64,000 bases of DNA, taken from the NCBI RefSeq assembly GCF_030445035.2, contig NC_092216.1, positions 14,447,405 to 14,511,404 of the forward strand. The letters are read 5' to 3'. The notes beneath the pieces were generated by a model. The model did not search any database. It was not told where the DNA came from and worked only from the letters and a program-made list of their open reading frames with translations. Below are positions 22,111 to 33,650 of the stretch, piece by piece; positions within the stretch are counted from its first letter, which is position 1, and the number at the start of each line of letters is the position of its first letter. The stretch comes from Dasypus novemcinctus. Its lineage: Eukaryota; Chordata; Mammalia; Cingulata; Dasypodidae. A program made the position numbers and the translations under genes.

Positions 22111-22767
22111 GCTTAGACACTATCTTCAATCAATTACTCAATACACCTTGGCAAACATATTTACAATCCTAAGGATATGCCACTCTTTTTCATTTTATGT
22201 AACAAACTGTTCTTATAGATTATTTCATTCCAGATATCGTTTTTTTTTTTGTATGGTAAAAACATAAATGAGTGTTCTGTAGTAGTTCTGATTTTTCTAA
22301 GTGTAAATGATTAATACTGTTGGAATTGCCTGAGCTCTGCAGAAGTTGTGGAATTAAGAGGTGGAAATACTAGGGGAAGTTTAAGAAAAGAATTACCCCT
22401 AGAGTTCACCTATGAAGTTCACATATCTAAGACCGAAAAGGAGATATGCAAGACTTTCTGAAAGGGAAGTAGCTAAGGCAAGAAACAGAGGGAAGATAGA
22501 TTTGTCAGAACTTCCAAGTATTTTCCCCAGTACCATCCTTGAAAATAATAGCACTTGGGAATCAATGTCCCAATAGAAAGTCCATTACCAGAGTAGAAGT
22601 TAGCAGAGGGAGTTATAAACCAAGGAGTTATGTACACTGATAATACACTAAAAATACCATTCTTAAGTGAGATGGCAACATCAGATTATATAGTCTGATT
22701 CTCTTAGAAATTAATTCACTGCCTTTCTCTTCACAACTGGAGTGGACCCTCTATGAGATATCCCAGT
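22111..22767. other. Unassigned sequence
   Basis: The first ~200 bp may be degraded continuation of the old L1. Nothing else is recognised. Confidence 0.3.
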
Positions 22768-22975
22768 GTTGCAGTTAAGCACTCAGACTCTGTTTCATAC
22801 CATCTGATCCAGCTCCTGGCTCTACCTCTCAATAGGTTTGTGATATTACAATTTACCTAGCCTCTGAGATTCTCCACCTTTTAAGATTTAACTGCTCACC
22901 CTATCTAATGTGCTTATTTGAGGATTAAGTGATGTAATCCCTGTGAAATGCTTCATACTGTGCATATCAAAATTT
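22768..22975 (+). mobile_element. MIR SINE, plus strand
   Basis: The order matches the MIR consensus: GTTAAGCACTCAGACTCTG, a TGGCTCTACC-type head end, the core, then TTTGAGGATTAAGTGATGTA and GAAATGCTTCATACTGTGC towards the 3' side. It is diverged, as expected for this ancient mammalian family. Confidence 0.75.
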
Positions 22976-23863
22976 TCTTTTTAGAGGACACTGACCATTA
23001 TGAAGAAAAGAGAGAGTGAGATTAAGAGCAAGTTCTTGACAGGTGGGGGTCGGAAGGTTTGGGGTGACTCAGCCTGAATTCTTATTAAATGCTCAGGCTA
23101 TATTTTCTGCATGGAGAGGACTCTTAGACTAGGATGGGCAGGTAGTCAATGAAAACAAGGTTACAGAGATTGTGCAGTTGGGCACTCAGACAAATATCTA
23201 AACTTTAAGGCTGATGCGAAAGCACTAAATAAGTTGAACTGTAGATCAGTTAAATTTTTATACTCCAGGAAAGAAATAGCTGAGTTTTCTAGGTTGCACA
23301 TCCTGATAAAATCTATGGCTAATGGCAAGACTGGGTAAAGTCAACAAGAGTATTTTAGAACTTTGTTTCCTGCTGCCATGGTAGTATGTCCTGCACTTCA
23401 CGCCAGGACAGACCACACCAGAAATGAGCCATGGCAGCAAAGTGCTAGCAGAGAATGTTAAGTGATCAGAGGAGTTTGCCCCAACTTTTCCTCTAGTCTT
23501 TAAATACTGATAAGGGAAGACATTATCAAGAGAATTGATTAGTGGGAAAGGGCAATGTAATCTTCAGAAATAGCCCATTTCATACTCATATTTCAAAGCC
23601 CAGATTGCTGTCCTATCCTCCACATGCAGAGTTAATGGAATATAGTTTTATTTTCCAATTTCTAGAAAGCAAGATGGCAGGAGGCACAAGAGTTCCCTGA
23701 AGTCTAAAAATCATGGATCTGGAAAAGTCCTTCAGTCCTGTGTTTGGTTGAGTGATGGGAATAGCATTTAGAGCCTGTCAAGAATTCTCTGCTAGAGCTT
23801 CAGCTGCCTGCCTCAAGAAAATGCACAGCTCTTCCCTGGAGTTTTAAACCCATGCAGAAAGGG
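22976..23863. other. Unassigned, apparently low-copy sequence
   Basis: No gene or repeat recognised. Confidence 0.3.
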
Positions 23864-23877
23864 GTGTGGGTGATTTT

Positions 23878-24051
23878 TTAAATTCATTTTTAAAAGAACA
23901 TTACATTAAAAAAAATGAGGTTCCATTCACCCCCACCGCCCCCACCCAACCACTCCCCCCACAGCAACACTCTTCCCCATCATCATGACACATCCATTGT
24001 ATTTGGTGAGTACATCTCTGGGCATTGCTGCACCCCATGACCAATGGTCCA
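23878..24051 (-). mobile_element. Short L1 tail insertion with perfect target duplication
   Basis: A ~174-bp minus-strand distal L1 3'-UTR end is flanked by perfect 14-bp copies of GTGTGGGTGATTTT at 23864-23877 and 24052-24065. The intact duplication suggests a fairly recent insertion. Confidence 0.88.
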
Positions 24052-24065
24052 GTGTGGGTGATTTT

Positions 24066-25144
24066 GATCTGATATCAAACTCTCAATCTTGATGATGCTG
24101 ATGTAGCACAGAACATAGTTTGCCCCTAAAAATGGGAAGGTGGGTTCTATTTAGAGTCACCAATGTCAGTGTAGGAAAGTCAGTGACAGAGATGCTCATG
24201 TGGACTCCTTCATCTGGGAATGAAAAGGAAGTCCTGTGGTAAACAACCTCCCATTTCCATCTACAGCAGCACCAATTCTTCAGTGTATCCATGGGTTAGA
24301 GCTGTTTCTGAGAAGTGACCACATACTCATTATGGAGCAAGTAAGTAATTGTCCCTTCTTATTGAGACTTTCAAAGTGTGGGTCAGTCTGCCATAGTAAA
24401 TTGTACTAATGAGGATAAGATGACCAAGAAAAGGAAAGAGTCACCAAATGGACATGTCCTGGACTTTGAAAGATGATGGGTGGGAAAACATTCAGGAAAT
24501 AGGAATCAACTACCTTCAGTATTTCATGAGGAAGAGATGTTCTTATGTTGAGTCTTAGTTATCCTACTTATCTTACTTAGTTATCACCTAATGGGAAGCT
24601 TGGACCAAAGTTTAATCCTATTCTGTAAGAGAGGGCTGATACAAAAGGTCTACATCTGGGGATGTTCTGTAAAGTGCACACTAGGGTAAATGTATTTGTG
24701 ACTTTCCCAAATTTATCATCCCACAGCTCATTCTGCCTGAGTCTATTTTTGTCCCGAAATTAAGTCTGAGAGAAGTACGGGAACTCATCTGGCATACTAT
24801 CACAAGGAAACTTCTGTAATGCAGTTCCCCATTTCACCTCGTTATTACAGCCAGAAATCCAGTAGTACATTTACCACCTTCTCATGGAAGTGTACTTTTT
24901 TCCACATTCCCTGCCTAAAACTTACAGCTATATGCTTGCAATGCTCGTATTGACAGTGCAACTACTAGCATGCCAAGAATTCAGCCTCAATATAGATTTG
25001 GAAAAATTTTGTTCAAAAGTAAATAAAGTGTTAACATTTTCTCCATCCCCTGTCATCAATCTGTATGAGAAATATCTATATCAGGTGAGCTCTATGCAAG
25101 CAACATGGCACAGGTTCTAGGTCCTACAAGACTGTGATCCCTTT
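24066..25144. other. Unassigned, apparently low-copy sequence
   Basis: No recognised repeat and no convincing gene. This is some of the least repeat-like DNA in the window. Confidence 0.3.
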
Positions 25145-25686
25145 CTCAATAAGCTTTTTTTTTAATGACTTTGTAATAATATTACATTAAAATATATATA
25201 TATATATGAGGTCCCATTCAACCCCACCACCCCCACTCCACATATCCCCCCCCCCACCAACACTCATTCCCATCATCATGACACATCCATTGCATTGGGT
25301 AAGTATATCTTTGGGCACCTCTGCACCTCATGGTCAATTGTCCACATCATGGCCCATACTCTCCCCCATTCCATCCAGTGGGCCCTGTGAGGATTTACAA
25401 TGTCTGGTGATTGCCCCTGAAGCACCATCCAGGGCAGCTCCATGTCCCAAAGACACCTCCACCTCTCATCTCTTCCTGCCTTTCCCCATAACCATCAGCC
25501 ACCATATGTCCACTTTTCCCAATCCAATGCCACTTCTTCTATGTGGACATTGGATTGGTTGTGTCCATTGCACCTCTATGTCAAGAGGAGGCTCAGATTC
25601 CACATGGATGCTGGATGCAATCCTCTCACTTTCAGTTGTAATCACTCTAGGCTCCATGGTATGGGGGTAATTTTCACCTTCTCTCA
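25145..25686 (-). mobile_element. 5'-truncated L1 tail, minus strand
   Basis: It begins with a T-run and an (AT)n stretch near 25193-25209, then follows the distal L1 3' UTR on the minus strand, closely resembling 38880-39400. Possible flanking repeats (TTTCTCAAT near 25142, TTCTCTCAAT near 25678) are short and imperfect. Confidence 0.75.
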
Positions 25687-28054
25687 ATTTCCATGTAAAA
25701 ATAAAAAGCCCACAATTAATGGGCCTCTTTTTTCTATTCCCTTATTACCTAACATCTGACTTGGTAGGAAAAATTGTTTTTCCAACTGGAGTTCCAAGGT
25801 ATGTTATACCCTTTCTCTCCACCTTTATAGGTGTGAAAATTCTTAGACTGGTAATTCCTAGGTATGAAATAAAAATGCCCAAAGTGAGTAGTGTTTTCTT
25901 TTTGCATAGAAACCACCTCTCAAGAAGCACAAATATACATGACACACACTTTTGACCTCTTGGTGTTTATTTTTATTTAGCATTATCATTCCATGTTTAA
26001 ACAAACTCATTCTTTGCATTTTTAACCAAGAGTTTCATTCTTGGTTTCTCAGTTTTGCAAGAGAATGGGGTTTAAGTGGTCTTCTCCGACTGTGGTAAAA
26101 TTTGATGGCTTATTGTCTCCAGATCAAAGAGAGGGGGAAAATCCTTGGAAAACACACATATGCACACACACATGCATAAAAGATATCTAAATCGCTATTT
26201 CTCAAAATCAAAATTAAGTAGTTATGTTGAAGTACTTAGCCCTCCTGGACTTTTCATATTTCCTGACTTTGATACCTTTAAATTTTCCTCCACAATCCAT
26301 GCAATATTGCCTAAATTGTCTGTACGGTTGTGCAATATGAATAAATATGAGTATTTAAAGAACACCGTGGCAATCAAAAAAGTAGGATGGTGCTTTGGAG
26401 TATCAACTCCTTAAAGACTTGTAAATTTTATAAAGGGAGCATTAAGAGAGCCCCAGAGTGAGCCAACCATATATAGAGGAGCAGAACGTGAGCCCATACC
26501 TGTGGAATAATGCTTCAGAGAAGTGGCGATGATGATTCATATGTGCATCAAGTGTCCCTTCCAGTCATTCTCCTTTACCTTGTTTAGATTTCTCTCCCGT
26601 AAGCAGTTATGCACTATAGTATCACTTATAGGGTAACTACTTATTGACCTGGGGTTACTCTATGACTTAATTTTATGTCCATTCCTCTACCAGAACTCCT
26701 TTCCTGTCTGCCTCTCTGTACCCTCTTCTTGTCTCTTCCAACCTTGGGTAGAATTGCAGGGGATCCAGCCAGAGATCCTCACAGATGATCTGGTAATGGA
26801 TAAGGACAAATTGTCCAGCATCCCCTAAGCATCCTACAAACCCACCAGGGCCATTTCTGATAATGCCATTAGGGGATTCACCTCAGCAAGTCTATTAGAT
26901 CCTGCAAAGTTATGGTCGAAAACCATTTGAGAAAGTTAAGGCTGGTATTGGAGTTACTGTAGCTGTTGGTCTGGCACTCAGAATCACTGAGCCATTGGAT
27001 TGGAGTGGAATGAGATGACTTACATCCTGTAGAAAGAAGAAGATATGGGACAGGGTCTTGGTTACCAGTTTCCCAAACTACCCACTGAGTCTCATCGTAC
27101 CAGTGGTGGTAATGTCATCCTCCTCATTCTGGAAGAAAGGGTTTCTCCTAAAGAAAAATATGATCTTGCAACTATTCATGGGATGGATGAGCTCTTCTAC
27201 CTGAACAGGGAAAGGTAGAGACAGGAGAAATCATTCTAGGCCTTGCCTGATTCTATGCTTAATAATTCCTCCCCTCACTTATTCCTACTTTTTAAGCATC
27301 TTATCTCTGACCTTCAAACTGATCATATAATTGAGCATATCCTGATCCTGGTCACTGATCATTGCTGACATCAGAGGATGTTGAGGACCTGCACTGGGTT
27401 AAGGACTTAAATACACTAGGATAGTAGGGGTAGAAATAGTCAACATATCTGGAAAGCAATCAGAACTAGGAAGAGCCATTTCCCAGAAAAGTGCAATTGC
27501 TAGTTTATCTCAATCAACCTCCATCCTTCTTCAAAAGCTTCCTCATATCCTATTTTCTGAGCGCTCCTGAACTCTCATTTTGAATGCACTCAGGTGTCAT
27601 GCCTGAAAATGGACCTTTAGAGGACAATCATTGATTAACCACTGAAAATTTGGGGATGTTTATTTGAGGCAGTGAATTGCAGATAAGCATCCCTGGATTT
27701 GAAAGTGATACATGGGTATGATCAGAGATCTAAAAGGACTATCTGATGAATGGAAAGGCATCTATAAGTGAAGTATATTGCATGGTGTCAAAATGTGTCC
27801 ATGAAGACACAAAACTTAGTATGAAAAGGAACCTATGTGTTGAGGACCTGTTGTTTGCAGGTAGGTACTGGCAGTAATATGCTAAAACAAACAATAAAGA
27901 TTGCCATACAGAACCAATCTCTATTTAGATATGATAATAAATCATGATCTTTAAATGTGAAATGTGTTATGGAACTTCTATGCTATTCTTAATTCTATTA
28001 AAATACATATGAATCAGCTCCTACCACAAGGAAACATTTCTGTGCTCTGTTTCA
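25687..28054. other. About 2.4 kb without recognised repeats or genes
   Basis: Several open frames of 60-90 codons occur but I recognise none. It is the longest stretch here without an obvious mobile element, so host regulatory or intronic sequence would most plausibly be found here. Confidence 0.3.
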
Positions 28055-28392
28055 AAGTTATGGATTGGAGAAAGTGGCCATGGTAGCTGCTGAGGGTAGG
28101 GAAAGGGAAGAAGAGATATGATGTGGGGACATTTTCAGGACTTGGAGTTGTCCTGGGTGGTACTGCAGGGGCAGATGCTGGACATTTTATGTTCTGCCAT
28201 GGCCCACTGTGCAGCAGGGGAGAGTGTAAACTACAGTGTAAACCATTATCCATGTGGAGCATCAGTGCTCCAAAATGTATTCGCCAAATGCAATGTACAT
28301 CCCATGACGAGGAAAGAGGTTGTTGATGTGAGTGGAGTGGGGTGAGGTGGTTGGGGACACTCTGGGGACCTCTTATTTTTTTTAATGTAACA
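28055..28392 (+). mobile_element. L1 tail (distal 3' UTR) abutting L1-C
   Basis: It matches 5360-5695 closely but stops at TTTTAATGTAACA without the final A-rich tail, directly joined to L1-C ORF2 at about 28393. Either L1-C inserted into its end or the two were joined by rearrangement or template switching. Confidence 0.7.
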
Positions 28393-29605
28393 CTGCAAAA
28401 GATAGGAATAGAAGGAAACTTCTTGAACATGATAAAGTGTATATATAAAAAACCCACAGCTAACATCATTTAAATGCTGAAATCCCAAAATTTTTCTAAG
28501 ACCAGGAACAAGACAAGGATGCCACTTTCACTCCTATTTAACACCGTGTTAGAAGCACTTGTTCGAGCACTGAAGCAAAAGCCATATATAAAACGCATCC
28601 AAATTGGAAAGGAAGAAGTCAGAATTTCACTATTTGCAGATGACATGATCCTATACATAGAAAGTCCTTAGAAGTCTACAACAAGCTTCTAGAACTTATA
28701 AATTATTTCAGTAAAGTCACAGGTTATAAGATTAATGTGCAAAAATCAATAGCATTTATGTACAGCACTATTTAACTATCTGAGGAGGAAATCAAGAAAC
28801 AAATACCATTTATCACAGTAAATAAAAAAACAAATACGCGGGAATAAATTTAACTAAAGATATAAAAGACTTATACACAGAAAACTACACAACACCATTA
28901 AAGGAAATCAAAGAACACTTGAATAAATGGTAGAATATTCTCCGTTCATGGATAAGAAGACTAAATATCATTAAGAGATCCATTCTACCCCAAATGGATC
29001 GACAGATTTAATGCAATCTGAAAATAATCAACACAACATTTTTTAATGAACTAGAAAAACTAACTGTGAAGTTTATTAGGAAAGGAAAGAGGCTCTGAAT
29101 AGACAAAACATATTGAAATGAAAAGTGAAATCGGAGGAATCACAGAACCTGAATTTAATATATATTACAAAGGTACAGAGGTCAAGATGGCAAGATATGG
29201 CACAAGGAAAGATATAGTGACAAATGGAACCTAATTGAGAGTTCTGACATAGATGCTCACATATAGAGTCATCTGATATTTGACAAGGTCACCAAGCCAA
29301 TTCAATTGCGAGATAATGACCTCTTCAACAAATGGTGTTTGGAGAACTGGATATCCACATGCAAAGAATAAAATAGGATTACCACCTCATACCTTATACA
29401 AAAACCAGCTCAAGATGGATCAATGACCTAAATGTAAGAGCCAAGACAATAAAGACCTTGTAAAACAATGTAGGGAAGCATGTACAGGACTTTGTAATAG
29501 GAAATGACTTCATGAATTTCATGCCCTAAGCATGAGCAGCAACAGAAAAAATAGGTAAAGGGAACTTCCTCAAAATGAAAGCCTTTGCATCTCAAAGGAG
29601 TTTGT
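28393..29605 (+). pseudogene. L1-C ORF2 reverse transcriptase region, broken
   Basis: An open piece (28474-28671) contains the reverse transcriptase motif FADDM at 28633-28647 in good condition. Frameshifts and stops follow in the thumb and connection region. It continues beyond the provirus at 32904, where the C-terminal region is also broken by a nested L1 tail at 33331. No active enzyme. Confidence 0.8.
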
Positions 29606-30512
29606 TGCAGCGGCTTGCTCGGTCGGTAGAGGTGGGGTCTGGCTGCGGACGAGGGGTCGGTCCAGTTTAGGATGAGGGGTCGGTCCCACTTGGGACGAGG
29701 GGTCGCTCCGGCAGCAGACGAGGGATTGGTCTCACAGGGGTTGCGCGGTTTGGCTAGCGGGGTCGCCCGGCGAAGCTGGCGACGAGCGGGACGCCCGGAG
29801 AAGCAGGCGACAAACTGGGGACAAGGGAGGCCAGGCCCTTGTTGGGGGCTCTCAGGACTGGAGGGCGCACAGCAGAAAAACTACTGTGGAGACAAGGTAA
29901 GCATGCAAGTCCACTTTATTGAGGGAGAGGCAACAGTTTTATAGGGGCTAGGGAAGGCTGATTGGTCGAAGCCACACCCTGTTCTGATTGGTTGCCGGAG
30001 AAATGTCAGTGGGCAGTACTGGATGGGGGAGGGGTGGTGATTAGGGATTGGCTGTTGCTGGTGTTGGGGGAAGTGGCAGGGTTTAGTGATTGGTGGCTGC
30101 TGTTGCTGGGGTAGAGGGCAGACTTGAGTTTCCTGCCCACGCCTGGCTGTTGCTGCTGTCGGGGGGAGGGTAGAGGGCAGACTGGATTTTTCCGCCCACG
30201 CTTGGCTGTTGCTGCTGTTGGGGGAGGGGAAAAGGGCAGACTGGAATTTTCCGCCCTGTGCCTGCGCAGGGAGAAAGAAGAAGGGTGCCGCCCCACAGGC
30301 ATCATGTGGCGCCATCCGGGAGGAGGGGTGACTGCGGAAGCATGGCTGCCAAGAAGGGGAGACCCAAGGGCACTCTGCGCCCATGCCGAGCTCCCTTCAG
30401 GGGTGGCGGTGAGTCCGACCAGCCACCCTATTATGGGGGCAGCGGCTTGGCCTGCCGCGGTTGCTCCCCAGCCAGGCCAGCAAACCACACTTCAGCCTGA
30501 GGGGTGACTGCA
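29606..30512 (-). repeat. ERV-2 3' LTR (907 bp)
   Basis: TG...CA ends on the minus strand. The U3 array has about two full ~60-bp units (30112-30260). The TATA box (near 29936-29943) and AATAAA (near 29914-29920) lie on the minus strand. It is longer than its 5' partner, chiefly through the extra U3 unit. Confidence 0.88.
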
Positions 30513-30985
30513 TTTTCCTCTTCTTTTCAAATAAGGGCCAGCATTGCAGCAGTAGCAAGTAGCCGAGGCCCAAGAAGCAGCAAGCAATGAGGGAAGTGGG
30601 GCTGAAGAGGGAGGTGAGTATGACGGGGATACAAATGTACAATTTGGGGGGCGGTATCTTGCTGTTGCAAACAAGGGTGGCCAATGTCCAATTCTTGTTG
30701 ATCTCAGTGGCTATAAGGTCTATCGGTTGTTAAAAGTCCCGAATGACAGCACGTTACAGGTAGTTGATCTCTTCTTGGTGGCGAAGAGCGGTAGAGGCAG
30801 ACTGTGTGATGGTCTGGAGGATCGCAGTTGTGAGGACAAGTCGCGTCAGGGCACCAGCAGCAGTGGTGGCGGCAGCGTCGGGAGTGGTGGAGACATAGGC
30901 GAGGACAACAAGAAGGCCAAAGTCTTCATGGGCGCTAGAGAGGCCGATGTTAATGGGGCAGGCCAACATGGGGCGGCCCAATCTG
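30513..30985 (-). pseudogene. ERV-2 env remnant
   Basis: It is the counterpart of 1281-1772 in ERV-1: a hydrophobic Ala/Thr-rich segment, stops at 30754-30756 and 30730-30732 (24 bases apart, as in ERV-1), then a membrane segment and short tail running to the LTR edge. It cannot encode an intact envelope protein. Confidence 0.55.
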
Positions 30986-31131
30986 CAACGCAGTGGGGGT
31001 TCAGGCAAAAAAAAGGAGGGGGGCGGGGGACGAGAAAGGATGCTTTGGATGGCTGAGAAGAGGAGTGAGGGCGAGACAGGAGGAAGCTCCGCAGAAGTAT
31101 GGGGAGGCAAAAGCAGAAACGTTATTAGATG

Positions 31132-31335
31132 CTAGAAAGCAGGCTGCGGGCCTGGGAAAGCAGGTTGTGGGCCGTTTAGCAGGGCTGGAGCTGCTTGAGA
31201 GTGATGGTGGCATGGGGGGCTGCGGTTACAGAAGACTTCGGGCTGTTTCAAAGAGATCTTACACCGGTGAGTGTCTAGGGGACCGGCGAGAGCCCGAACT
31301 GGCAGGGCTTGCTTAGCAGATAGGATGTTACCCAT
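31132..31335 (-). pseudogene. ERV-2 truncated gag start
   Basis: On the minus strand the frame starts at an ATG near 31335 with Met-Gly-Asn and stops at 31132-31134, the same arrangement as 928-1131 in ERV-1. Several amino-acid differences between the copies show independent drift, but the frame length is unchanged. Confidence 0.55.
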
Positions 31336-31600
31336 TGCTAATGGCCTTTTGGAGCCGATAAGAAAAGGGGCCCTTACCTGGAGAGCGCGGCGATGGGAGC
31401 CGAGGTGCATGGTGAGACGAGGGGTCGGAGCCGACGGGACTCCGACGGTGGTCGCAGGCCAAAGGAAGGCCCCGATGAGGGGAAGGCGGAACGACGAGCA
31501 GTGGAGCAAGGCAAAGGGGAGCAAGCACAGAGGGGAGGAGGCAGAGGTGAAGGCAGGGGTGGAGGTGCTCAGGCACGGGCTCCTGAGAGTTTTATTGGTG

Positions 31601-31929
31601 CCTCTTAATCATAGCGGGTCGCTATAAGCCCCCGACATGGAAGGAGAAAGCCATCCAGCGATTCTCCCAGACCACCGTGGATCGTATGCGGTCACCAAGG
31701 TTCAGGAGCAGCAATGCAGAGTGAAAAGATAGGGGTGAGAAGAGAGGCGGGCGTAGGGCTGTGGTAGGGTTACTTCAGACATGCAAGCGCACGCTCCCGA
31801 GAAATCCAAGGCTCCTCTTAATCAAAGCGGGTCGGTATAAGCCCTGACATGGAAGGAGAAAGCCATCCAGTGATTCACCCAGACCGCCATGGATCGTATG
31901 AGGTCGCCAAGGTTCAGGAGCAGCAATGT
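31601..31929 (-). repeat. ERV-2 leader duplication
   Basis: Two copies of the ~117-bp leader unit, about 31601-31717 and 31814-31929, match the arrangement at 333-662. The spacing (213 bp) is practically the same as in ERV-1 (214 bp). Confidence 0.83.
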
Positions 31930-32007
31930 TGCACTAGAGAAGCCCCACGTTGAGAAGAGAGGGGGTGGTCGCTAGCTTATGGAGTGAGGCTGTGGTGGGG
32001 TTGCCTT

Positions 32008-32025
32008 GCCCCACGTTGGGCACCA
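32008..32025 (-). promoter_or_regulatory. ERV-2 primer binding site, tRNA-Lys type
   Basis: On the minus strand TGGTGCCCAACGTGGGGC matches the Lys-1,2 tRNA consensus at 17 of 18 positions. It lies two bases from the LTR edge. Confidence 0.87.
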
Positions 32026-32027
32026 GC

Positions 32028-32903
32028 TGCGGCGGCTTGCTTGGTCGGTAGAGGTGGGGTCTGGCTGCGGACGAGGGGTCAGTCCAGGTTAGGACGAGGG
32101 GTCGGACCCACTTGGGACGAGGGATCGGTCCCACTTGGGATGAGGGGTCGCTCCGGCAGCAGACGAGGGATCGGTCTCACAGGGGTTGTGCGGTTTGGCT
32201 GACGGGGTCGCTCGGTGAAGCCAGCGATGAGCGGGTCACCCGGAGAAGCAGGTGATGAACTGGGGACAAGGGAGGCCAGGCCCTTGTCGGGGGCTCTCAG
32301 GACGGGAGGGCGCACGGCAGAAAAACTACCGCAGAGACAAGGTAAGCATGCAAGTCCACTTTATTGAGGGAGAGGCAACAGTTTTATAGGGGCTGGGGAA
32401 GGCTGATTGGTCGAAGCCACGCCCTGTTCTGATTGGTTGCCGGAGAAAGGTCAGTGGGTGGTACTGGATGGGGGAGGGGTGGTGTTTAGGGATTGGCTGT
32501 TGCTGTTGCTGGGGGAAGTGGCAGGGTTTAGTGATTGGTGGCTGCTGTTGCTGGGGTAGAGGGCAGACTTGAGTTTCCCGCCCTCGCCTGGCTGTTGGTG
32601 CTGTCGGGGGGAGGGAAAAGGGCAGACTGGAATTTTCTGCCCTGTGCCTGCGCAGGGAGAAAGAAGAAGAAGAAGGGTGCTGCCCCACAGGCATCGTGTG
32701 GCGCCATCCGGGAGGAGGGGCGGCCACGGAAGCATGGCTGCCGAGAAGGGGAGACCCGAGGGCACTCTGCGCCCATGCCGAGTTCCCTTCAGGGGTGGCG
32801 GTGAGTCTGACCAGCCACCCTATTATGGGGGCAGTGGCTTGGCCTGCCACGGCTGCTCCCCCGCCAGGCCAGCAAACCACACTTCAGCCCGAGGGGTGAC
32901 CGC
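32028..32903 (-). repeat. ERV-2 5' LTR (876 bp)
   Basis: TG...CA ends on the minus strand, aligning with the 3' LTR of the same provirus. It has only one full ~60-bp U3 unit (32565-32645) where the 3' LTR has two. TATA and AATAAA are present near 32385-32392 and 32360-32366. Confidence 0.88.
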
Positions 32904-33330
32904 AATTTGTCAAGAAAGTGAAAAGACAGCCTACATAATGGGAGAAAATATTTGGACATCATATATGTGATAGGAGACAAATATCCTGTTATATAAAGAA
33001 ATTCTGTATCTTAAAAATAAAAAGACAAACAACCCATTTAAAAATTGAGCAAGAGATTTGAACAGATGCTTCTTGAAAGAAGAAATATAAATGGATAAAA
33101 AAGGCACATGTAAAGATGCTAAAAATTACCACCTATTAGGGAAATGCAAGTCAAAACTACAATGAAATACCATCTTACTGCCATTAGACTGGTGGTTATT
33201 AAATAAAACAGAGTACTACAAGTGTTGGAGAGGATGTGGAGAAATAGGAACACTCATCCACTACTGGTGGGATTGCAGAAGGATCCAGCCATTCTGGAGG
33301 ACAGTTTGGTTGTTCCTCAAAAAAAACCCA

Positions 33331-33650
33331 GCTATTTCTTTTTCCCTTTCCCTACCTTCAGCAACTACAGCGGCCAGATTCTCATCAATGCTAAAATTTC
33401 TTCCAATACTTATCACAATAGGCCACTGGGTGGGCTGAGGGAGAGTGTAAACTACAATGTAAATCATTTTCCATGTAGTGGAACAGTGCTCCAAAATGTA
33501 TTCATCAAATGCAACAAATGTCCCATGATGATGTAAGAAGTTGTTGATTTAGGAGGAGTGGGTGAGGGTTATGGGGGTATGTGGGACTTCTTATATTTTT
33601 TAATATAACATTTAAAAAAATAAAGAGAGAGAGAGAGAAAAAAGAAAAAG
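33331..33650 (+). mobile_element. Twin-primed L1 tail nested in L1-C
   Basis: 33332-33421 is the reverse complement of an upstream part of the distal L1 3' UTR (compare 5325-5415). 33422-33645 is the following part in plus orientation, ending AATATAACATTTAAAAAA with a GA-rich tail (33622-33636). An inverted upstream piece followed by a direct 3' piece is the hallmark of twin priming. It splits the L1-C ORF2 C-terminal region between 33330 and 33650; the target was A-rich, so the duplication is unclear. Confidence 0.82.

Larger units (their letters stand above)
29606..32903 (-). mobile_element. Complete provirus ERV-2, sister of ERV-1, non-autonomous structure
   Basis: Minus strand, 3298 bp: 5' LTR 32028-32903, primer site 32008-32025, leader with duplicated unit, donor, gag start, env remnant, polypurine tract and 3' LTR 29606-30512. 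It is flanked by a 6-bp duplication GTTTGT (29600-29605) and ATTTGT (32904-32909), one mismatch. It lies inside L1-C ORF2. The interior is 1515 bp, the same as in ERV-1 by my boundaries, with matching stops. No pro, pol or surface env is present, so it can only have moved with help from another element. Confidence 0.9.

Noticed and set aside
25206-25670. 154-codon plus-strand frame with Pro/His-rich start
   Set aside because: It lies antisense in a minus-strand L1 tail; similar frames occur in the sister tail at 38995-39411.
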